Source: Mesorhizobium sp. NZP2077
Lineage (GTDB): Bacteria > Pseudomonadota > Alphaproteobacteria > Rhizobiales > Rhizobiaceae
Direction of reading: 5' to 3'
NCBI RefSeq assembly: GCF_013170805.1
Contig: NZ_CP051293.1
Span: 3,974,001 to 4,038,000, forward strand
DNA: 64,000 bases
Part shown: one piece after another, positions 26,736 to 34,821 of the stretch
How the letters are laid out: each line of letters starts with the position of its first letter
Position numbering within the stretch: the stretch's first letter is position 1
Program-made: the position numbers and the translations under genes
Notes under the pieces: model-generated
Databases searched by the model: none
Told to the model about the DNA's origin: nothing
Seen by the model: the letters and a program-made list of their open reading frames with translations, nothing else

Positions 26736-26999
26736 ATGAGTGGCAACCCCGATGATCCACCAATCGAACGACGCTCACATCTCCGGACGGCTGTTCTAAA
26801 GGATGGTGCCATCATTACCGGGGATGTGAAAATCGCCTGTTCCGTCAGAAATCAGCATGCCCATGGTGCGGAGCTGCGAGTGGACCCGGGCGTGGTTGTT
26901 CCTGAACGATTCGTCCTGCACGTCCGTGCAGATGGTGTCGAATATCGTGCCGTGGTGCGGTGGAGAAAGAACGAGCGGCTCGGCGTGCAGATTTATTGA
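26736..26999 (+). CDS. PilZ-domain protein
   Basis: 87 residues from MSGNPDDPPIERRSHLRTAV, chosen because GGGGGAGGA lies about 9 nt upstream. The N-terminal RRSHLR resembles the RxxxR c-di-GMP-binding start of PilZ, and the domain continues with a beta barrel CSVRNQHAHGAELRVDPGVV ... VEYRAVVRWRKNERLGVQIY. The usual second motif (D/NxSxxG) is replaced by NQHAHGAE, so nucleotide binding is uncertain. Confidence 0.75.
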   Translation: MSGNPDDPPIERRSHLRTAVLKDGAIITGDVKIACSVRNQHAHGAELRVDPGVVVPERFVLHVRADGVEYRAVVRWRKNERLGVQIY

Positions 27000-27300
27000 G
27001 GATGCTGACAATGGATGTGGCCAAGAGGACTAGGAGCGCATCAACCACGCCTGGATGCATGGCGCCCAGGCTCGCAAGGACGGCAAGGAGCGAGTGGTGC
27101 CACTTATTGGGATGAATTCGCAGACGCTTGGCTGCATCGCGTTTCGCCTCCTGGTTCGCCCCTTTCTACCTATGCCAAAGTTCATAGACGGCAGACTCTA
27201 GCCTGCTCTAATGGAGTTGCGTTCTGCGCTGGCGTGAGCAGACACGCATGAGTCCTCCTGCAGATTCACGTTGCCACCGCCGTTCAACGGAGATCGCCAT
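27000..27300. other. Degenerate intergenic sequence
   Basis: No intact gene recognised. Short overlapping frames on both strands show no family features. Confidence 0.4.
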
Positions 27301-27433
27301 GCCCCAAAAGACCCTCGCCGGCGTCCGGTGTTCTTCACATGCAGCCCTGACTACGAAGGCCTCCAGGCGAAGCGCAATCGCGCCTGGAAACCTGCGTTCG
27401 GTCGAGGGATTTAGGGACTTCAGTCGTAGTTGA
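27301..27433 (+). pseudogene. Internally deleted copy of the Cys-rich gene at 34263
   Basis: It begins with the same ribosome-binding region and MPQKTLA start as 34263-34562 (shared CAACGGAGATCGCCATGCC). It then jumps to the equivalent of that gene's last third in another frame: RPVFFTCSPDYEGLQAKRNR and AWKPAFGR, corresponding to RPVFFTFIPDYEGQQGERNR and DWKPTFDR. The central zinc-site region is missing. Confidence 0.75.
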
Positions 27434-27565
27434 GCTATTGCTAATATGCATTTAGCTTGGGCGATGCGGGGGGCGATCCCAAATCGACTGACCCGCTATG
27501 GCTGGAGCGGCTCGCTTCACCCAAAGTGGCGCTCGTAGCCCAAACTGGGCAGCGCGGAGGCTCAA

Positions 27566-27871
27566 ATGGCCAGCGATAAGCGCAGGCAGGATGCTATTCA
27601 CGACCATCAGGTCGAATATTTCGCCACAGAGAACGGTTTGACGCCGGACCTGGCTTGGGAGTTAATCATAAAACACGGTAACAGCCGCAAGGCCGTGATT
27701 AAAGCTGCGCAGGGTTTGAAAGGCGACGTCAGGCAACACCAACCAGTCCCCTGCTTCCCGGTAGAAGTGCGCGCCTTTGGCCGAGAGCGCGAGCTTTTCA
27801 CATGCTCACCAGAGCCAGAGATGACCGACAAGGCAGTTACAACCCACATCGGGAGCGTGAAGAAGCGCTAG
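27566..27871 (+). CDS. DUF3606-like small protein
   Basis: 101 residues from MASDKRRQDAIHDHQVEYFA, with GGAGG about 7 nt upstream. Residues 16-50 (VEYFATENGLTPDLAWELII ... KHGNSRKAVIKAA) resemble DUF3606, a short helical family common in rhizobia. The C-terminal half is not recognised and may be extraneous. Function unknown. Confidence 0.5.
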   Translation: MASDKRRQDAIHDHQVEYFATENGLTPDLAWELIIKHGNSRKAVIKAAQGLKGDVRQHQPVPCFPVEVRAFGRERELFTCSPEPEMTDKAVTTHIGSVKKR

Positions 27872-27989
27872 GCTTTCTCACTATTTCGCAAATTAACCTT
27901 GACTGAAGGAGGTAGTGATCTATCGCCAATCGTTACTTGCGCAATTGCTAATATAATGAAACGCTCCACCCATATTGAGGGATGGAGCA

Positions 27990-28211
27990 ATGGAAGAAAG
28001 CCCAGGTAGGTTCAGTTGCCTTCTTGAGCCGACAGGCGACTGGACGGTTTGGGATGAAGTCACCGGCGAGCCGGCAAACTTGGGCGGGAAAATACTGATC
28101 GGCTGCACACGCGAGCGCGCCGAGTCTGCTCGCGATGTGCTCGCGCGGATTTACAAAAACGGGCTGCACGCTCGACACCGCGACTCGAAGCCGACATTCG
28201 ATCAAAGATGA
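27990..28211 (+). CDS. Small conserved-looking hypothetical with KPTFD tail
   Basis: 73 residues: MEESPGRFSCLLEPTGDWTV, then WDEVTGEPANLGGKILIGCT and an amphipathic helix ESARDVLARIYKNG, ending SKPTFDQR. A GGAG lies just upstream of the ATG. The tail is shared with otherwise unrelated ORFs in this region (see findings). No family assigned. Confidence 0.55.
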   Translation: MEESPGRFSCLLEPTGDWTVWDEVTGEPANLGGKILIGCTRERAESARDVLARIYKNGLHARHRDSKPTFDQR

Positions 28212-28265
28212 AGAGGCCCGACAGTCTCTCGGGTTACCGTTAGTCGCCTGTCTCTTCACCAGGCT

Positions 28266-28529
28266 TTGTTCCCTTTAATGCAAACGGTTCCGGAGGCGTA
28301 TTCGGCGGCCAGATCGGCCACAAACTATCACATCAATCAGGTCGTCATTGGTATCCCAGGTGCGGAAATTTCGACTACAACCTGCGAGACGAAGCAGGAC
28401 TATCCGTGTTCGCTGCGCGGACGGTCTGCGACCACATCAGCCGTATGTGACAAGGAAGTAGCGTATCGCTTTTTTGGCGGCGATGGGTATGAGCTTTGTC
28501 TCGCACTCAAGGCTTTGTCGATCAGGTAA
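28266..28529 (+). pseudogene. Degenerate fragment of an Omp31-like porin gene
   Basis: Aligns by eye with the intact gene at 30785-31462 over its middle part (PFNTNGSGAVYGGQIGYNYQ region and ETKQDY...SLRGR versus QTKQDYLGSVRGR), with several frameshifts and missing both ends. It sits just left of the attachment repeat, whereas the intact copy is on the right. Confidence 0.7.
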
Positions 28530-28632
28530 GGCGCAGTCGGTCAGGCTTTGGCAAAGGGGTCGACATGTTTGCAACAAACCACAGAGCTAGGCCGCCCGTC
28601 TGCGATGCACCGGAGGCCACTTCTCAACTGAT

Positions 28633-28689
28633 TTGAAATATCTGGTACGCCCAAGGGGAATCGAACCCCTGTTACCGCTGTGAAAGGGC
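28633..28689 (-). repeat. Attachment-site repeat: 3' part of tRNA-Glu
   Basis: 57 bp matching 38405-38461 with one mismatch (at 28679). It covers the anticodon arm to the CCA of the tRNA-Glu gene plus 10 bp beyond. Upstream of it only a badly degraded echo of the 5' tRNA half follows, so it is not a functional tRNA. Confidence 0.9.
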
Positions 28690-28903
28690 TTCTAAACCGT
28701 CTAGCGCTGTCTAGCCATATTCACTGAAAGGCCAATGGCGGCTTTTTGGTCGACTGGTCCCCCCGAGGGAGCCCTTGCAGCACAAGGCTTCTTGCCCATT
28801 TGCGTTTATGCGCCACAGGCTATTTTTTCAGAGTTTTTCCAGTGCGTGGATGTCGAAACCGGAGTTTCTTTAGTCCGTGCATGTGAAAACCGGATCGCGG
28901 CCG

Positions 28904-29320
28904 CATGATGGTCGCGGGGTACGCCTCGAACTTCGGCGTCTTGAGCGGTCGCTACATCGTAGCGGCTGGCGCCTTCCGTGACCTCCTGAAGCGCGGTTGC
29001 AAGCCGAAGATGTTGCCCAACCACGAGGGGCCCGAAATCGGGAATGGATCGCGATCGCCGACCACGGCCGCGGCCTGTTCGTCACCGGCCGCCTATGGAA
29101 TAACCCGCGCGCCCAGGAGGCGATTGCGCTCTACCGCGAGGGCGATTTGACCGGTCTCTCGCTCGGCCCGAAGGGTGCCGCCTGGGATGAAATGCGTTGC
29201 GGGATACGAATCCTGACGGAGGTCAATCGCATCGATGAAATCTCGCTGTGCGAGCTGCCCCTCGACCCGGCGGCGCTGATCACCGAATTCCGCGGCGATC
29301 TGATTGGGGCTTGTCAATAA
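28904..29320 (+). pseudogene. HK97-type prohead protease (peptidase S78) remnant
   Basis: Two frames must be joined near 29040. First MVAGYASNFGVLSGRYIVAA and GAFRDLLKRGCKPKMLPNHE, then EWIAIADHGRGLFVTGRLWN and AIALYREGDLTGLSLGPKGA, ending EISLCELPLDPAALIT. The catalytic His (PNHE) and Ser (GLSLG) positions of the S78 protease are recognisable. This is a capsid-maturation protease left from a prophage. Confidence 0.8.
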
Positions 29321-29476
29321 ATGGCGGGCCTTCATGATCTGCAAGTCGGCGTCGGGATCCTTCACGTTGGCGGCACCGGCACGGCGTCGCCTGTCCCGAC
29401 GCTTCAGACGACGCAGTGTGGGGAAAGTGCCGGCTTCCGGCCGCCTATGTCTGGGTGCCGCCGATCCTGACGCGAC

Positions 29477-29698
29477 GGGACCAAGTACAGGATGTACCTG
29501 AACGGCACGATGGTGGCCTCGTCCACCCACCGCACCATCAATCCTTCAGGAGCGGTTCTCAGCATCGGCGCCGACGGCAACACATCTGGCTTCAATTTCA
29601 ACGGCTGGATTGATGAGGTCCGCATCACCAAAGGCGTGGCCCGTTATGCTTCGGATAGCGGTTTCACGGCGCCGACAGCGGCCTTCCCGAGGAGCTAA
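29477..29698 (+). pseudogene. C-terminal fragment of a LamG/concanavalin-like phage structural protein
   Basis: The frame GTKYRMYLNGTMVASSTHRT, then LSIGADGNTSGFNFNGWIDE and VRITKGVARYASDSGF is the end of a LamG-type domain (FxGxIDEVRIxxGVARY), as found in phage tail or neck-appended proteins. The start of the gene is missing. Confidence 0.75.
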
Positions 29699-29822
29699 GG
29701 CGCAGGCATCATGCCACTCCTCGCCTTCACCCTGTCCGCTTGGCGAGGCCAAAGGCAGAGGGCTTTTCATATCGGTTGGTCAAGTCTACACCATCGGTCG
29801 GGCGAAAACGCTGGTGGGCGCC

Positions 29823-30128
29823 ATGAAACCGATCGCGATTGCAATTCCGTTACTCTTCCTCGTGGTGCAGGCTCAAGCGCAAGAGCGCAGGGATATCGCC
29901 GGCCTGAGTTGCGCCGAAGTTCAGGCACTACTGAAGCAGGACGGCACCACCGTCATTCGCTACCGCTCCATATTCAACCTCAGCCTGACGCGCTACGACC
30001 TCTATGTCAGCGGGCAGAAGCAATGCGGTCCTGGCGAGGTGGCTACTGGCGCAGGTGTGCCGACGACCGACACAGATTATTGCCCGGTCCATAAATGCAT
30101 TGCGAGCAATCTCTTCGTGGCAAGGTAG
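29823..30128 (+). CDS. Small exported protein with four cysteines
   Basis: 101 residues with a clean signal peptide (MKPIAIAIPLLFLVVQAQAQ). The mature part DIAGLSCAEVQALLKQDGTT ... VIRYRS ... LTRYDLYVSG ... CGPGEVATG ... DYCPVHKC contains four Cys, enough for two disulfides in the periplasm. I recall similar proteins in Rhizobiales but no function. Confidence 0.65.
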   Translation: MKPIAIAIPLLFLVVQAQAQERRDIAGLSCAEVQALLKQDGTTVIRYRSIFNLSLTRYDLYVSGQKQCGPGEVATGAGVPTTDTDYCPVHKCIASNLFVAR

Positions 30129-30155
30129 CCGGCCAGGGCGTGCCGCGCCACAGCA

Positions 30156-30740
30156 TTGAAAGAAAACTCGCCGGGCGAGGAACCCCAATTCCTCAAGCCC
30201 GGCGAAGGTTTACTTCCTGATCCCCGCGATCAGGGCTGGTGGGAGGAACACCGGCAATCTATGCAATGCAAATCCGATGCCAGCATTTTTCGTCCCGAAA
30301 CGAGACAGGCTAAAGCGAACCATGCAGGATCACGAACTTGTGAGCGGCCTGGCAAGGGCTGGACGCCGTGGAAGGAAGGTCCCGTCGACCTCGAAATTGA
30401 TAAGGTCTGGTGGGCGGCTCGAGTTCTGCATTTCGCCAAGCTGAACGTATCATGCTGGTTCGATGGCTCGGATCTCGTCGCGATCGAGCATTGGGGTTTC
30501 CGCGGCGAGAAGTGGTGCATGAGGCAGAAGCCGGCCGACTGGCAACCGCTACCGGAGGCCTATCGCAAGGCCCGTGAGGCACAGAAGAAGGCCGAGCTCG
30601 ACCTATTCGGGGAGCGCGTCGAGAAGCGCTGTATTGAGGCCACCGCGAGGCGCCAGGAGACGCATGGACCGCGACCGGAAGCCGACTTTCAATCGTGGAA
30701 TATTCCGCCCTGTTGCAAAAGTAGCGCAGACTCTTCGTGA
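30156..30740 (+). CDS. Hypothetical protein with Trp-rich core, possibly frameshifted near its end
   Basis: 194 residues from a TTG start. The central part WKEGPVDLEIDKVWWAARVL and NVSCWFDGSDLVAIEHWGFR looks like a genuine folded domain; no family is recognised. The last 40 codons look poor, while another frame reads MDRDRKPTFNRGIFRPVAKV and AQTLREKMRKARS up to 30765. That suggests a frameshift near 30650 and a true end with the recurring KPTFN tail. Confidence 0.45.
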   Translation: MKENSPGEEPQFLKPGEGLLPDPRDQGWWEEHRQSMQCKSDASIFRPETRQAKANHAGSRTCERPGKGWTPWKEGPVDLEIDKVWWAARVLHFAKLNVSCWFDGSDLVAIEHWGFRGEKWCMRQKPADWQPLPEAYRKAREAQKKAELDLFGERVEKRCIEATARRQETHGPRPEADFQSWNIPPCCKSSADSS

Positions 30741-30784
30741 GAAAATGCGCAAAGCTAGAAGTTAATGATTTTGGAGACGAAGGC

Positions 30785-31462
30785 ATGAAACTCGCGCTCA
30801 TCTGTTCCGTTGCGTTTTTGGCAGCCTCTTCTCCAGTTCTGGCGGCCGACCTCGTTGAGCCCGTCGCCGCGATGCCGTACTCATGGACCGGCTTCTATAT
30901 CGGCGCACAAGTTGGAGGCGCCTGGAATGACAGCCGGTGGTCGCCGGCAATCCCTCCGGGGAGCTTCGTTCCCTTCAATACAAACGGGTCCGGAGCCGTG
31001 TACGGCGGACAGATCGGTTACAACTACCAGATCAACCAATTCGTCATTGGCATCGAGGGCGACTTCGCAGGCTCTACTGTAAAGGGTGATAGTCAATGTC
31101 CGGCTACGCCAGGGTCGGTCTGCCAAACCAAGCAGGACTATCTGGGTTCGGTGCGCGGACGCCTTGGGTACGCAATCGATCGGGTGCTTATCTATGGCGA
31201 TGGCGGCGTTGCGTTCAGCAAGTACAAGTTTGCAGAGACGCAGCTTTTGCTGCAGTCTTTTGGGGGTGGGTCTCGGGTTGGTTGGACTGCTGGCCTCGGC
31301 GTTGAATATGCTTTCAGTGACCATTGGACCGCTGGCGTCGAATGGAACTATTACGATTTTGGCTCGAAAAATGGCGCCAGCAGCTTAGCAGGCCCGGCCT
31401 TCGTGCTTAGCGCTCGCGAGACCGAGAACACTGTTGTGGCCAGAATTAACTACAAGTTCTGA
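30785..31462 (+). CDS. Omp25/Omp31-like outer-membrane beta-barrel porin
   Basis: 225 residues: signal peptide MKLALICSVAFLAASSPVLA followed by ADLVEP, then WTGFYIGAQVGGAWNDSRWS and QIGYNYQINQFVIGIEGDFA. It continues through alternating strands to the terminal VVARINYKF with the C-terminal Phe required for barrel assembly. This is the Omp31/Omp25 family (8-stranded barrel), abundant in Rhizobiales envelopes. GGAG lies upstream of the chosen ATG. A degenerate paralogue lies at 28266. Confidence 0.85.
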   Translation: MKLALICSVAFLAASSPVLAADLVEPVAAMPYSWTGFYIGAQVGGAWNDSRWSPAIPPGSFVPFNTNGSGAVYGGQIGYNYQINQFVIGIEGDFAGSTVKGDSQCPATPGSVCQTKQDYLGSVRGRLGYAIDRVLIYGDGGVAFSKYKFAETQLLLQSFGGGSRVGWTAGLGVEYAFSDHWTAGVEWNYYDFGSKNGASSLAGPAFVLSARETENTVVARINYKF

Positions 31463-31918
31463 GATAGTCCGCGCGATGATCCAGGACGGAGTGAAGGCGC
31501 GGATTGAGGAGTTCGTGCCGAGACCGAAGCGCTAAAAGGGCTCGGTTTTAGTTTCCTTTGCATGGATGTTGCAGTCGGTACTCCAGCAAGCGGCTCAAAA
31601 CCTCCTCGATCTTATCCTTGCGGTTTCTCTTCGCCATTGTGATGTTTTCCAAGGGCGGAGGCATCGAAGGCACGGATATGATCACGTCGTAGGGTTGAGA
31701 CTTGCATTCGAACAATATCGCACGAGCCACCAAGTCCGCCGGTTCACACAAATCCTTCTCGATACCAGCGTTGAGGCATCCATCAAAGGTTTCCCGTTTG
31801 GTAGGAGCATTGTCGGCTCTAGTTGCCGATCGTCGCTACCATCGCCAACAGGCAGAGCCTCGCTTTCATAGATTGAAGCATCGCGCTAAAGGCTTCGCCC
31901 CCGCAGGCGGCAACTCGT
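31463..31918. other. Region without a clear gene
   Basis: 456 bp. A 29-codon minus-strand ORF (31548-31637, MAKRNRKDKIEEVLSRLLEY) is the only candidate and is weak. No RNA gene or repeat seen. Confidence 0.3.
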
Positions 31919-32698
31919 ATGCCGGAACCTAAGCGACAGCTCGAGCTTATTCGCGGCATGACCGCACGCGGAATCAACTTCTTGCATCGATGGCTGGCCA
32001 ATAACGTCACCGAGACGACGAAAGCGGATGTCATCTCCGTTGACGAACTCACGCACAAGCTGATTGCGGACGCCAAGGCGATCGGCACCAAGCGGAACGA
32101 GATCGACGAGGAGGTCGACAGCCTGTATCGGACGATCCTGGACGCGATTGTTTGCCTACGACCCTGGCTTGCCCGTATAGGCTTGCTACCGAGATCGGAC
32201 TTAAGTCTGATCGGCAAAACGCATTGGTCTTATCCAAGCCGTGGTGCGGAACAGCCTGCATCCACGGCTGTTGTTCTCTCCGGGAAAGTTCGGAGAAATC
32301 AGATGGATAGAAGCGCCGCTCGTCAGCGAATTCGAACGACAGAACGGCGGATGGTAATAAAGGAAGGCTATGCAAACAACGATAGCCCGAAAGTTATAGC
32401 CGCAATGCTTAACTGTAGCGTGGCTTCTGTTAAAGCTACGGCCAGCCAGTTGGGCATCACCCGCACCCAGAAAGCCGCCGCAGACTTTCGGCGTGGCTTC
32501 GCAGTCCCGGCAGACATGCTGGTGCACTACAAGAAATTGTTGGCCAAGCAATTCAGCGCGAAGGAAAGTGGAAAGCTACTGGGGTTGGTCTTTACACAGG
32601 GTGAAATGTGCGAACGCACACTGCAAGAAGAGAGTGAGTTCTTGGATTACCGCCAAGAAGCCGATCGCTGTCTGCTAGCTGTTTCGTGGATGCGATGA
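31919..32698 (+). CDS. Hypothetical protein with C-terminal HTH-like domain, possibly two fused genes
   Basis: 259 residues in one frame. Residues 1-80 are helical (RQLELIRGMTARGINFLHRW ... DELTHKLIADAKAIGTKRNE). Residues 128-200 look DNA-binding: RMVIKEGYANNDSPKVIAAM, then LNCSVASVKATASQLGITRT. A good RBS (CGGAGAAATCAG) precedes the Met at 32303, so the second half may be its own 131-aa gene and the link region a readthrough of debris. No family assigned. Confidence 0.45.
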   Translation: MPEPKRQLELIRGMTARGINFLHRWLANNVTETTKADVISVDELTHKLIADAKAIGTKRNEIDEEVDSLYRTILDAIVCLRPWLARIGLLPRSDLSLIGKTHWSYPSRGAEQPASTAVVLSGKVRRNQMDRSAARQRIRTTERRMVIKEGYANNDSPKVIAAMLNCSVASVKATASQLGITRTQKAAADFRRGFAVPADMLVHYKKLLAKQFSAKESGKLLGLVFTQGEMCERTLQEESEFLDYRQEADRCLLAVSWMR

Positions 32699-32756
32699 AC
32701 GTGGCCGCGCAAGTTTGCTCGCTAGCCGACTGTCGGAAGCGTACGAGCGCATCGGC

Positions 32757-32867
32757 TCACGGCTGGGTGGTGTCCCGCTTTTGTCTGTTGCTCAAGTAAT
32801 CCAAAGCAACGATCGCGATGAACGCAAAGACGACGACAGCCGTGCCACCCATCCAAAAAGTAGACAT
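32757..32867 (-). CDS. 36-aa single-span membrane protein
   Basis: MSTFWMGGTAVVVFAFIAIV followed by ALDYLSNRQKRDTTQP: a single helix with short N-terminus and basic tail, so probably N-out/C-in. GGGAG lies 9 nt upstream of the ATG. Its clean helix and RBS argue for a real small protein. Confidence 0.5.
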   Translation of the reverse strand: MSTFWMGGTAVVVFAFIAIVALDYLSNRQKRDTTQP

Positions 32868-32986
32868 TTGATTTTTCTCCCAGCCCTACAATTATTGTAC
32901 TCCGAGAGAGATCGGGCCACAATCCGGGCAAAGTCTGATCTGACAACGCGGTAAACGCGTGTGGCAGTCTCCTCAGAGGTGCAGAT

Positions 32987-33008
32987 CGGAACATTAGCGC
33001 ACTCTAAC
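32987..33008 (+). repeat. Dispersed motif CGGAAC...TTAG...CTAA, copy 2
   Basis: CGGAACATTAGCGCACTCTA followed by AC; shorter spacing than copies 1 and 3, and almost the same as copy 4. Confidence 0.45.
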
Positions 33009-33272
33009 GGTTCTACCTGAGCGATGAGTTCCGGACTCCATCATAGGTAGCGAGCATGGCAGCGGTGTTGGCTTTTGATTTCGCCCATTTTCTCGGATTG
33101 ACCGCAGACGAACTGCTAGTCGGGGCAGCGTCTTTAGCGGGGTGCTTGCTGGTTTTTGACGCTATGTCGACGGACCGCCCCAATCGATAGCCCACGCCCC
33201 TCGCGCTGGCGGCTCTCTTTGGGGGCAATTGCAAGACCGTGGCGTCAGATCGAACTTCAATTCGTCTAAAAT

Positions 33273-33303
33273 GTTCCGGAACTGTTTTAGCGTGCGCTAA
33301 TTG
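33273..33303 (+). repeat. Dispersed motif copy 3, upstream of the DNA ligase gene
   Basis: GTTCCGGAACTGTTTTAGCG followed by TGCGCTAATTG, with an internal palindrome TTAGCG-TG-CGCTAA. It ends 23 bp before the ligase ATG, so it could act as a promoter or operator. Confidence 0.5.
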
Positions 33304-33326
33304 ACCCGCATTATGCAGGTCAGTGC

Positions 33327-34190
33327 ATGCGTCTGAAGTTCATCAAGCCCATGGAACCGGATCTGGTCGACACGCCGCCACAGGGCGGTGAATGGCTGCA
33401 TGAGATCAAGTTCGATGGCTACCGGACGCAGCTTATCAAGGATGAAGATGGTATTCGGCTGATCACCAAGAACGGCTATGACTGGACGAGCCGCTATATC
33501 CATCTCGCCGAAGAGGCGGAGGCGATCGAGGCTCAGAACTTCATCATCGATGGCGAGGCGATCACGGTCAACGAGGCCGGCCTGTCCGACTTCCGCGCTC
33601 TGCAATCAGCCATAACCAACCGTAAGCCGTCGCGTGATCTGTATTTGGTGGCATTCGATCTCCTGCACCTGAACGGGCATGATTTGCGGAACTTGCCTGT
33701 GGATGACCGTCGCGAGATCCTACAGGAGATGATCGCGCTCGTCGGCCGCATTCAGTTCAGCAAAGCGATGCCAGGCACCGGCGACGCCGTCTATCGCCTG
33801 GTCGAGAATGCAGGGCTGGAGGGCATGGTCTCGAAGCGCAAGGACAGCACCTATCGCAGCGGGCCAACGATGAACTGGCGCAAGATCAAGTGCTACAGCG
33901 AAAAGGAAATGGACATCATCGGCGTGCAGCGCGAGGCCGGCAAGCCAGCGATGGTGCTCTTGGCCGACAAGGGCCTTTATGCCGGCGGCGCCTTCGTCAC
34001 CTTCAAGGCTGACATGCGCCAGCGCCTCTGGGACCGCGTGCAGGGAAAGGTCGGTGGACCTGTCCCGATAGGGGTCAAGAACGACAAGGCCGAATGGCTG
34101 AAACCCGGTCTCGTCGGCCGCGTGCGGTTCCTCAAGGGCGAGGATAAGCTGCGGCACGCGAAGCTGCTGGATTTCCGGGATAAGCAATAG
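33327..34190 (+). CDS. ATP-dependent DNA ligase, stand-alone LigD-type ligase domain
   Basis: 287 residues. Nucleotidyltransferase motifs are complete: motif I EIKFDGYR with the AMP-accepting Lys28, motif III FIIDGEAITV, IIIa LYLVAFDLLHLNG, IV EGMVSKRKD and V NWRKIKCY. An OB-fold follows (MDIIGVQREAGKPAMVLLAD ... VGRVRFLKGE). It lacks the polymerase and phosphoesterase domains of full LigD, and no ku gene is nearby, so it may act as an accessory nick-sealing ligase. Carried inside the tRNA-Glu island. Confidence 0.88.
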   Translation: MRLKFIKPMEPDLVDTPPQGGEWLHEIKFDGYRTQLIKDEDGIRLITKNGYDWTSRYIHLAEEAEAIEAQNFIIDGEAITVNEAGLSDFRALQSAITNRKPSRDLYLVAFDLLHLNGHDLRNLPVDDRREILQEMIALVGRIQFSKAMPGTGDAVYRLVENAGLEGMVSKRKDSTYRSGPTMNWRKIKCYSEKEMDIIGVQREAGKPAMVLLADKGLYAGGAFVTFKADMRQRLWDRVQGKVGGPVPIGVKNDKAEWLKPGLVGRVRFLKGEDKLRHAKLLDFRDKQ

Positions 34191-34262
34191 AAGCGCTTGC
34201 GGCCACTATCGATCTCAGGAATATAATCCTCCCGTTGCGGCGATCCTTCAACGGAGATCGCC

Positions 34263-34562
34263 ATGCCTCAAAAGACCCTCGCCGAAACCCTTGCCGCCCG
34301 TGAAACCGTCTATGTGCATTGCGGGCACCCTGCATGTTGCAAGTCGACCAAGCTCGACGTCCAGACGCTCATCGACAGGCTTGGCCCTGATCATGGTTCC
34401 ATGCACGACGATCTGGTGAGGATCTTCGCCTGCTCCCATTGCAAGGCCGCTGGCCGCGATCGGCGCCCGGTCTTCTTCACCTTCATTCCTGACTACGAGG
34501 GCCAGCAGGGGGAGCGCAATCGCGACTGGAAGCCGACTTTCGACCGCACCAAACCGGCTTGA
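34263..34562 (+). CDS. Small Cys/His-rich probable zinc-binding protein with KPTFD tail
   Basis: 99 residues from MPQKTLAETLAARETVYVHC, with GGAG 8 nt upstream. Metal-site candidates CGHPACCKS (about 20-28) and CSHCKAAG (about 57-64) would form a four-ligand zinc site. The linker LIDRLGPDHGSMHDDLVRIF resembles a rhizobial family I recall with CxHPxC...LxxRLGPDHG...CxxC. It ends RDWKPTFDRTKPA. A deleted copy lies at 27301. Confidence 0.65.
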   Translation: MPQKTLAETLAARETVYVHCGHPACCKSTKLDVQTLIDRLGPDHGSMHDDLVRIFACSHCKAAGRDRRPVFFTFIPDYEGQQGERNRDWKPTFDRTKPA

Positions 34563-34583
34563 CGGAACATTAGCACTCTCTAA
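34561..34583 (+). repeat. Dispersed motif copy 4
   Basis: CGGAACATTAGCACTCTCTA followed by AC, starting at the stop of the Cys-rich gene. Confidence 0.4.
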
Positions 34584-34657
34584 CTAATTTTGCTTGCGGC
34601 ACGCGATGCTTCACACCTCATCGTTACCGAAGATCGGGATTTTCACCGGCCCCGATC

Positions 34658-34687
34658 AGCCCGCGCCTCCCGCAAGTGGCGCGGGCT
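34658..34687. terminator. Strong stem-loop downstream of the Cys-rich gene
   Basis: Perfect 10-bp GC-rich stem AGCCCGCGCC / GGCGCGGGCT with a 10-nt loop. No T-run, so its terminator strength is uncertain. Confidence 0.5.
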
Positions 34688-34821
34688 TCCCAATCGTACT
34701 GGTTGTTAAGTGCGGCTCCTTTAACCCCTCGTTCACCATGCCGCATTAAGGTTCCAATTCCTGCGGCTGTGTTTGTGTACCGCAGACTTGCCCGTTGGCT
34801 TTCGGGCACCGGCAGCGTCTC

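Noticed and set aside
28633..28740. Second tRNA-Glu gene
   Set aside because: Only the 3' half matches; the D-arm and acceptor 5' strand are degraded, so it is an attachment remnant, not a gene.
33056..33190. 44-aa plus-strand ORF (MAAVLAFDFAHFLGLTADEL) and the opposite 73-aa minus-strand ORF
   Set aside because: Neither has a convincing RBS or family, and both cover the same DNA, so I could not choose.
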